64,000 nt of DNA from Bacteroidales bacterium. GTDB lineage: Bacteria; Bacteroidota; Bacteroidia; Bacteroidales; UBA932. This document shows, in pieces, positions 59,489 to 64,000 of this stretch. A program made the translations under genes and the position numbers. Under the pieces are notes generated by a model. The model did no database searches, was not told the origin of the DNA, and saw only the letters and a program-made list of their open reading frames with translations. The stretch's first letter is position 1, and each line of letters starts with the position of its first letter. The stretch spans positions 1-64,000 of the forward strand of contig JAFRQH010000031.1 of assembly GCA_017428725.1 (NCBI GenBank), read 5' to 3'.

Positions 59489-60901
59489 TTATCTTCCGGG
59501 GGCGAACCCGCCGATCTTCATGTCCTCGCCCTCCGGGGTGAATTCGTCCCAGGTGACGTTGCGGACCAGGATGTTGCGGGTGTTCCTGACATTGTTGATG
59601 AATTTGGTGACGCGGCCCACGTGGACGTCCTCGATGGTCACTCCGTCGATGGGGTCGCGCTCGTCGCCGTTGAATTCATAGACGGCCTCGGCCTGGCGGC
59701 AGGTGGCCCCGCGGATGCCGATGTTGCGGATCTTCGTGATCCGGGTCTCGAAGGTCGGGACGATGTCGCGCCACTGGTACAGGACGTCGGTGTCGATCTC
59801 GATCACGCGGTTGGCCTTGTCGGCCGAGACGTTCTCCATCCAGATGTCCTCCAGCAGGCCGCCGCGGCGGTGGTTGGTCTTGAGGTAGAGCATCCTGTAC
59901 ACGGCGTCGGTGGACTTGCAGTCGTGCATGTAGACGTGCTGCACGCCGCCGGCCATCTCGGAGCCGATGCCCATCAGGCAGTGGCCCTGGACCACCTCGC
60001 AGTTGCGTACGACCACGTACGCCGTCGGGGTGGCCAGCCGCCAGGCGTCCTGGTTGCGGCCGGACTTGATGACCACCGCGTCGTCGCCCTGGTCGAAGAC
60101 GCAGTCCTCGACGAGCGCGTGCTGGGTCATCTCCAGGTCGATGCCGTCGTTGTTGTGGCCGTGAGCGTAGACGTGCAGGCCGTGCACCCAGGCGTCCTTG
60201 CAGAGATAGAGGTGGATGGTCCAGAAGGGACTGTCCTGGATGCGGAAGTCGCTGAGCTGCACGTTGGTGCAGCGGTTGAACTGGATGAGGTGCGGGCGCA
60301 TGTTGGCTTCGCCCTCCTCCATCCGGCGGTGCTCGACAGGGATGCCGGTGGAGCACATCGCGTAGAGCTGGCGCGTGGCCTGGATGTGCGCCTCGGGGCG
60401 CGCGAACCAGGTCTGCCAGAACGCCATCTTGGGATGGATGAGTCCCGGACCGCCGATGCCCACGTTCTCACATTCGTAGGCATAGATCAGCGGGGAGTAG
60501 TTCATGCATTCCGTGCCCTCCCAGGAGGTGTGCACGGCGGGCAGGTACAGCTTCGGGTCGTCCTCGAAGACCAGCTCGGCGCCTTCGGAGAGCCAGAGCT
60601 GGCAGCCGCTCTCGAAGTGGACGGGGCCCGTGAGCCACTGCCCGGCGGGCACGACCACGCGGCCGCCGCCGGCCTTGCGGCAGGCGGCCATCGCCTTGGC
60701 GAAGGCCTGCGTCGTGGCCGCCACGTTGCCGGGTTTGGCGCCGTACTTGGTGATGGGGAAATCCTTCGCCGGGAAGACGTGCATCTCCAGCGGAGCGAAT
60801 TCAAACGGGGCCTCGGGGGCCGTGACGATGGTCTGCGCGCCGGCGTCAAAGAGCCCGCCGGCAAGCAGGATGGTGCAGAAAAATAACAGTTTCGTTCTCA
60901 T
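59489..60901 (-). CDS. GH28 polygalacturonase/RG-acting hydrolase
   Basis: 470 residues from the ATG at 60901 (MRTKLLFFCTILLAGGLFDAGAQ); a longer in-frame extension upstream passes through the promoter and is not expected. Beta-helix with KYGAKPGNVAATTQAFAKAM, NNDGIDLEM (NND at 250-252), FDQGDDAVVIKSGRN (DD at 273-274), VQGHCLMGIGSEMAGG (GHC at 306-308 in place of GHG) and LYLKTNHRRGG (YLK where RIK is usual). The catalytic His is kept but the Arg position differs. GH28 activity on galacturonic acid linkages is likely; exo-action or RG specificity cannot be decided. First gene of a two-gene unit. Confidence 0.87.
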   Translation of the reverse strand: MRTKLLFFCTILLAGGLFDAGAQTIVTAPEAPFEFAPLEMHVFPAKDFPITKYGAKPGNVAATTQAFAKAMAACRKAGGGRVVVPAGQWLTGPVHFESGCQLWLSEGAELVFEDDPKLYLPAVHTSWEGTECMNYSPLIYAYECENVGIGGPGLIHPKMAFWQTWFARPEAHIQATRQLYAMCSTGIPVEHRRMEEGEANMRPHLIQFNRCTNVQLSDFRIQDSPFWTIHLYLCKDAWVHGLHVYAHGHNNDGIDLEMTQHALVEDCVFDQGDDAVVIKSGRNQDAWRLATPTAYVVVRNCEVVQGHCLMGIGSEMAGGVQHVYMHDCKSTDAVYRMLYLKTNHRRGGLLEDIWMENVSADKANRVIEIDTDVLYQWRDIVPTFETRITKIRNIGIRGATCRQAEAVYEFNGDERDPIDGVTIEDVHVGRVTKFINNVRNTRNILVRNVTWDEFTPEGEDMKIGGFAPGR

Positions 60902-60949
60902 ATTCAGCGAAGTAAACCATAGTGTCCAACCGTGCGGAAGTTGGATTTT

Positions 60950-60957
60950 CAAATATA
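60950..60957 (-). promoter_or_regulatory. -7 element for the GH28/GH43-like unit
   Basis: TATATTTG on the minus strand, exact consensus, 48 bases before the ATG at 60901; no clear -33 element. Confidence 0.55.
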
Positions 60958-60988
60958 CGAAAAAAAACGGAACGCAAGCGGGACGGAA

Positions 60989-61018
60989 AAGGGCGATGAC
61001 CGTCAGATCATCGCCCTT
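60989..61018 (-). terminator. Hairpin terminator after aspA
   Basis: 11-bp stem AAGGGCGATGA/TCATCGCCCTT (60989-60999 with 61008-61018), loop of 8, with a short TTTT at its minus-strand end, 32 bases past the stop. Confidence 0.7.
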
Positions 61019-61050
61019 CGTAAAAGGCAGGCGCCCGGATGTGCCGGGGG

Positions 61051-62463
61051 CTATTTGAACAGGGCGTGTGCGCCCAGCATCGCGGCGGGATCGAGCGCCT
61101 CGTCGAGCTTCTCCTGGGTCATCAGGCCCTCTTCGAGCACGATGTCGTAGACGCTCCGGCCGGTCGCGAGGGCCTTCTTGGCCACCTTGGTGCTGGCCTT
61201 GTAGCCGATGTAGGGGTTGAGGGCGGTGACGATGCCGATGGAGTTCTTGACCATCTCGTAGCAGTGGTCGGCATTGACCGTGATCCCCTCGATGCACTTG
61301 GTGCGCAGGGTGTCGATGACGTTGCACAGCCAGGTGACGCTCTCCAGGACGGATTCGCAGATCACGGGCTCCATCACGTTGAGCTGCAGCTGGCCGGCCT
61401 CGGCGGCGAAGGCCACCGTGGTGTCGTTGCCGATGACCTTGAAGCAGACCTGGTTGGTCACCTCCGGGATGACGGGGTTGACCTTGCCGGGCATGATGGA
61501 CGAGCCGGGTGCCATCGGCGGCAGGTTGATCTCGTGCAGGCCGCAGCGCGGGCCGGAAGCCATCAGGCGGAGGTCGTTGCAGATCTTGGAGAGCTTGATG
61601 GCCAGGCGCTTGAGCGCGGCGGAATAGCTGACATAGGCGCCGGTGTCGGGGGTGGCCTCCACGAGGTCCTCGGCCTTGGTGAGCGTGTCCCCGCAGAGCT
61701 CGGACATGCGCCGGGTGCAGAGTTCGGCGAAGCCCGGCACGGCGTTGAGGCCCGTGCCGATGGCGGTACCGCCCATGTTGATCTCGCGCAGCAGCACGGC
61801 GTTGCGCTCCAGGTTGGCGATCTCCTCCTCCAGGTTGGTCGCGAAGGCGTTGAACTCCTGGCCGGCGGTCATCGGGACGGCGTCCTGCAGCTGCGTGCGG
61901 CCCATCTTGATGTAGTGCTGGAACTCCACGCCCTTGGCGCGGAAGGCGGCGATCAGGGCGCCCAGGTTGCTGACCAGTTTCTTGTTCATCCGCACGAAGG
62001 TGTAGCGGAAGGCGGTGGGGTAGGCGTCGTTGGTGGACTGGGCGCAGTTGACGTGGTCGTTGGGGGAGCAGTACTGGTACTCGCCCTTCTTGTGGCCCAT
62101 CAGTTCGAGGGCGCGGTTGGCGATCACCTCGTTGGCGTTCATGTTGACGGAAGTGCCGGCCCCGCCCTGCATCATGTCCACGGGGAACTGGTCGTGGAAC
62201 TTGCCGGCGACGATCTCGCGGCAGGCCGCGCAGATGGCCTCGGCGATCTTGGGATCCAGTACGCCGAGTTCGGCGTTGGCCGTGGCGGCGGCCATCTTGA
62301 CATAGGCGATGGCGATGACGTACTCGGGGTAGTCACACATCCGGGTGGTGGAAATCTTGTAGTTGTTGAGGGCGCGCTGGGTCTGCACGCCATAGTAAGC
62401 ATCGGCGGGGACTTGGAGCTCGCCGAGCAGGTCGCTTTCGACCCTGAATTTCTTTTCGGACAT
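61051..62463 (-). CDS. aspA: Aspartate ammonia-lyase (aspartase)
   Basis: 470 residues from the ATG at 62463 (MSEKKFRVESDLLGELQVP); longer in-frame extension crosses the promoter. Fumarase/aspartase superfamily signatures: VPADAYYGVQTQRALNN, QGGAGTSVNMNANEV, SPNDHVNCAQSTND, and GSSIMPGKVNPVIPE followed by VTNQVCFKVIGND. The VIPEVTNQVCFKVIGND form is typical of aspartase rather than fumarase, which has NPTQ at this point. It deaminates L-aspartate to fumarate and ammonia in the cytoplasm, feeding fumarate respiration common in Bacteroidota. It has its own promoter and terminator, so it is probably core metabolism lying inside or at the edge of the pectin locus. Confidence 0.92.
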   Translation of the reverse strand: MSEKKFRVESDLLGELQVPADAYYGVQTQRALNNYKISTTRMCDYPEYVIAIAYVKMAAATANAELGVLDPKIAEAICAACREIVAGKFHDQFPVDMMQGGAGTSVNMNANEVIANRALELMGHKKGEYQYCSPNDHVNCAQSTNDAYPTAFRYTFVRMNKKLVSNLGALIAAFRAKGVEFQHYIKMGRTQLQDAVPMTAGQEFNAFATNLEEEIANLERNAVLLREINMGGTAIGTGLNAVPGFAELCTRRMSELCGDTLTKAEDLVEATPDTGAYVSYSAALKRLAIKLSKICNDLRLMASGPRCGLHEINLPPMAPGSSIMPGKVNPVIPEVTNQVCFKVIGNDTTVAFAAEAGQLQLNVMEPVICESVLESVTWLCNVIDTLRTKCIEGITVNADHCYEMVKNSIGIVTALNPYIGYKASTKVAKKALATGRSVYDIVLEEGLMTQEKLDEALDPAAMLGAHALFK

Positions 62464-62506
62464 AGAAATCGTTATGATTATTAGGTTCAGTGTCTGGTTA
62501 GGCCGA

Positions 62507-62538
62507 CAAAAGTAGCGCCTTCTTCCCGAAAAAGCAAA
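62507..62538 (-). promoter_or_regulatory. Promoter for aspA
   Basis: On the minus strand TTTG (62535-62538), 20-base spacer, then TACTTTTG (62507-62514), both exact consensus. Confidence 0.7.
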
Positions 62539-62546
62539 AAAATGCT

Positions 62547-62554
62547 TATCTTTG
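62547..62554 (+). promoter_or_regulatory. -7 element for the plus-strand GH28 unit
   Basis: TATCTTTG, exact TAnnTTTG, 29 bases before the ATG. It lies back to back with the aspA promoter; no TTTG at -33. Confidence 0.5.
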
Positions 62555-62582
62555 GTTGTTAGAGACCAACCAATTATTCTGA

Positions 62583-63857
62583 ATGATGAGAAAGATCCTG
62601 ACCACCCTTGCAGCCCTTGCGCTCGCAAGTCTCACCCTCTGCGCCGCCGACAACTGGCCGGACGGCAGCCGGATGGACAAATGGTTCACCTCCAAACCCG
62701 CCAAGCTCTCCAAGCAGGAGGCCACCCGCTTCGTCGTCACCGACTACGGCGTGGTCCGCGACAGCACCGTCCTGCAGACCGAGGCCATCCAGAAGGTCAT
62801 CGACCTGGCCGCGGAGCGGGGCGGCGGCACCGTCGTCATCCCGCAGGGCACCTTCCTGACCAGTTCGCTGTTCTTCAAGTCCAAGACCCACCTCTACCTG
62901 GAGAAGGGCGCCGTCCTCAAGGGCAGTGACGACGTGTCCGACTATGCCATCGTGCCCGTGCACATCGAGGGCGTGATCCAGAACTACATCGCCGCCCTGA
63001 TCAACGCCTACGAGGTGGACGGCTTCTCCCTGACCGGAGAGGGCGTGGTGGACGGCAACGGCCTGCGCTACTGGCGCGACTTCTGGACCCGCCGCCGGGT
63101 CAACCCCGCCTGTACCAACCTGGAGGCCCTCCGTCCGCGCCTGTTCTACGCCGCCAACAGCAAGAACGTGCTGCTGGAGGGCGTGACCCTGCGCAACCCG
63201 GGCTTCTGGACCACCCATTTCTACAAATGTGACTTCGTCCGCATCAAGGACATCGTCATCTTCGCCCCGCAGCGCCCCGTGCCCGCGCCTTCTTCCGACG
63301 GTGTGGACGTGGACGGCTGCAACAACTTCCACATCACCGGCTGCCGTTTCCAGAACAGCGACGACCTGATCGCCATCAAGGGCGGCAAGGGCCCCTGGGC
63401 CGACCAGGATCCCGCCAATGCCACCAACAGCAACATCCTCGTGGAGAACTGCTGGTTCGGCCCCGGCTCCGCAATGGTGACCTTCGGCAGCGAGTGCGTG
63501 GGCGGGCGCAACATCATCCTGCGCAACTGCGAGGGCGCCGGCCCTTCCCGCGTGCTGTGGCTCAAGATGCGTCCCGACACCCCGCAGAACTACGAGTACA
63601 TCCTCGTGGAGAACATCACCGGCACGGTGGGCAACTTCATCTACGTCCACCCCTGGACCCAGTTCTTCGACCTGAAGGGCCGCCAGGACATCCCGAAGTC
63701 CTACGGCTCCCACATCCTGATGCGCAACTGCGACGTGACCTGCACCCGCAAGCCCTTCGACATCGTGGAGAAGCCCGACGAGTTCGAGCTCAGCGACATC
63801 GTCTACGAGAACAACAAGATCAACGACCAGTCCCAGCAGCAACCCCAACGCCGATAG
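62583..63857 (+). CDS. GH28-like enzyme with altered active-site signature (second copy)
   Basis: 424 residues; ATG at 62583 with another ATG as the next codon. Signal peptide to about residue 21. It shares with the GH28-like protein at 22181 the GGKGPWADQDP insertion, the PDTPQNYEYI stretch and the TQFFDLKGRQDIPKSYG block. Active-site positions: SSD at 237-239 for NxD, DD at 260-261, GSA at 295-297 for GHG, and WLK at 326-328 for RIK. The two proteins are thus a distinct GH28 subgroup with the Asp residues kept but His and Arg replaced. The function is probably on RG-I or related oligosaccharides. It is 3 bases ahead of the next gene. Confidence 0.83.
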   Translation: MMRKILTTLAALALASLTLCAADNWPDGSRMDKWFTSKPAKLSKQEATRFVVTDYGVVRDSTVLQTEAIQKVIDLAAERGGGTVVIPQGTFLTSSLFFKSKTHLYLEKGAVLKGSDDVSDYAIVPVHIEGVIQNYIAALINAYEVDGFSLTGEGVVDGNGLRYWRDFWTRRRVNPACTNLEALRPRLFYAANSKNVLLEGVTLRNPGFWTTHFYKCDFVRIKDIVIFAPQRPVPAPSSDGVDVDGCNNFHITGCRFQNSDDLIAIKGGKGPWADQDPANATNSNILVENCWFGPGSAMVTFGSECVGGRNIILRNCEGAGPSRVLWLKMRPDTPQNYEYILVENITGTVGNFIYVHPWTQFFDLKGRQDIPKSYGSHILMRNCDVTCTRKPFDIVEKPDEFELSDIVYENNKINDQSQQQPQRR

Positions 63858-63860
63858 ATC

Positions 63861-64000
63861 ATGTTCAAGAAGACAGCTTTGACGGTGCTGGGTTGCGTCT
63901 GCTGCGCCCTGGCGCTCCAGGCTGCCGCCCCGAAGCAGAAGATGGCGAAGTTCATCCAGAAGGAGATGGACTTCGCCGTCTCGCAGTCTATGCGGATGTA
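63861..64000 (+). CDS. Start of an exported protein, possibly GH88/GH105 (runs off window)
   Basis: 46 residues are visible: a signal peptide (MFKKTALTVLGCVCCALALQAAA) followed by KQKMAKFIQKEMDFAVSQS. The MDFAVSQS-type helix near the mature start resembles the first helix of GH88/GH105 unsaturated uronyl hydrolases, which would fit the locus. Only the beginning is present, so the family is a guess. It is co-transcribed with the GH28-like gene, ATG at 63861, 3 bases after its stop. Confidence 0.45.
   Translation, partial: MFKKTALTVLGCVCCALALQAAAPKQKMAKFIQKEMDFAVSQSMRM

Noticed and set aside
60902..61327. 142-residue N-terminal extension of the GH28 at 59489
   Set aside because: It covers the aspA terminator, part of aspA and the -7 box. 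The ATG at 60901 gives a clean signal peptide.

Overview
The window reads as a chromosomal segment from a member of the Bacteroidales (Bacteroidota). Supporting signs are four SusC/SusD outer-membrane glycan-import pairs, Bacteroidota-type promoters (-7 box TAnnTTTG, sometimes with a -33 TTTG), lipoproteins with relaxed lipoboxes, and very short 5' leaders. Coding DNA is GC-rich and the intergenic stretches are AT-rich. This would suit an uncultured gut or rumen lineage, but I cannot assign a genus. Almost everything between about 4 kb and 64 kb is a large pectin locus aimed mainly at rhamnogalacturonan I (RG-I).

Layout. 1-361: 5' end of an M16 zinc peptidase gene (minus strand). 448-3978: nifJ, pyruvate:ferredoxin oxidoreductase. 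4102-27228: an uninterrupted 13-gene minus-strand run starting from a good promoter at 27249-27279. In transcription order it encodes a GH2 galactosidase, a DUF6250-like protein, a divergent GH28, a 75-aa membrane protein, ApbE, an exported Gfo/Idh/MocA oxidoreductase, a PL22-like lyase, a canonical GH28, a second GH2, a PL11-CE12-CE12 three-module enzyme, a GH106-GH105 fusion, a beta-propeller lipoprotein with a CXXCH motif, and a DUF6057-like membrane protein. 27344-51247: four SusC/SusD pairs, with a monocistronic PL11-like FG-GAP lipoprotein between pairs 1 and 2; each unit ends in a hairpin terminator. 51434-51751: L-rhamnose mutarotase, divergent from a plus-strand operon (51841-57603) of CE12, GH43 and GH106. 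57616-60901: minus-strand GH28 and a tandem two-propeller GH43-like protein. 61051-62463: aspartate ammonia-lyase. 62583-64000: plus-strand divergent GH28 and the start of another gene, possibly GH88/GH105.

How the genes fit together (inference from families). CE12 esterases remove acetyl groups from RG-I. PL11 and GH28 enzymes cut the rhamnose-galacturonic acid backbone, and SusC/D pairs import the fragments. In the periplasm GH105 removes the unsaturated galacturonic acid left by the lyase, and GH106 removes the rhamnose thereby exposed. GH2 and GH43 enzymes strip galactan and arabinan side chains, PL22 handles unsaturated galacturonate oligomers, and RhaM readies L-rhamnose for catabolism. 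No regulator (HTCS, ECF sigma/anti-sigma, SusR) and no inner-membrane sugar transporter is visible. The SusC proteins lack an N-terminal signalling (STN) extension, so control is probably by a regulator encoded elsewhere.

The most unusual points are the two multi-enzyme fusions, a possible c-type haem site in a TolB-like lipoprotein paired with a DUF6057-like membrane protein, an ApbE/75-aa membrane protein/exported oxidoreductase trio inside a pectin operon, two GH28-like enzymes lacking the usual His and Arg of the active site, and duplicated SusC/D cassettes carrying identical DNA at both ends. I saw no tRNA, rRNA, CRISPR array, transposase or integrase.
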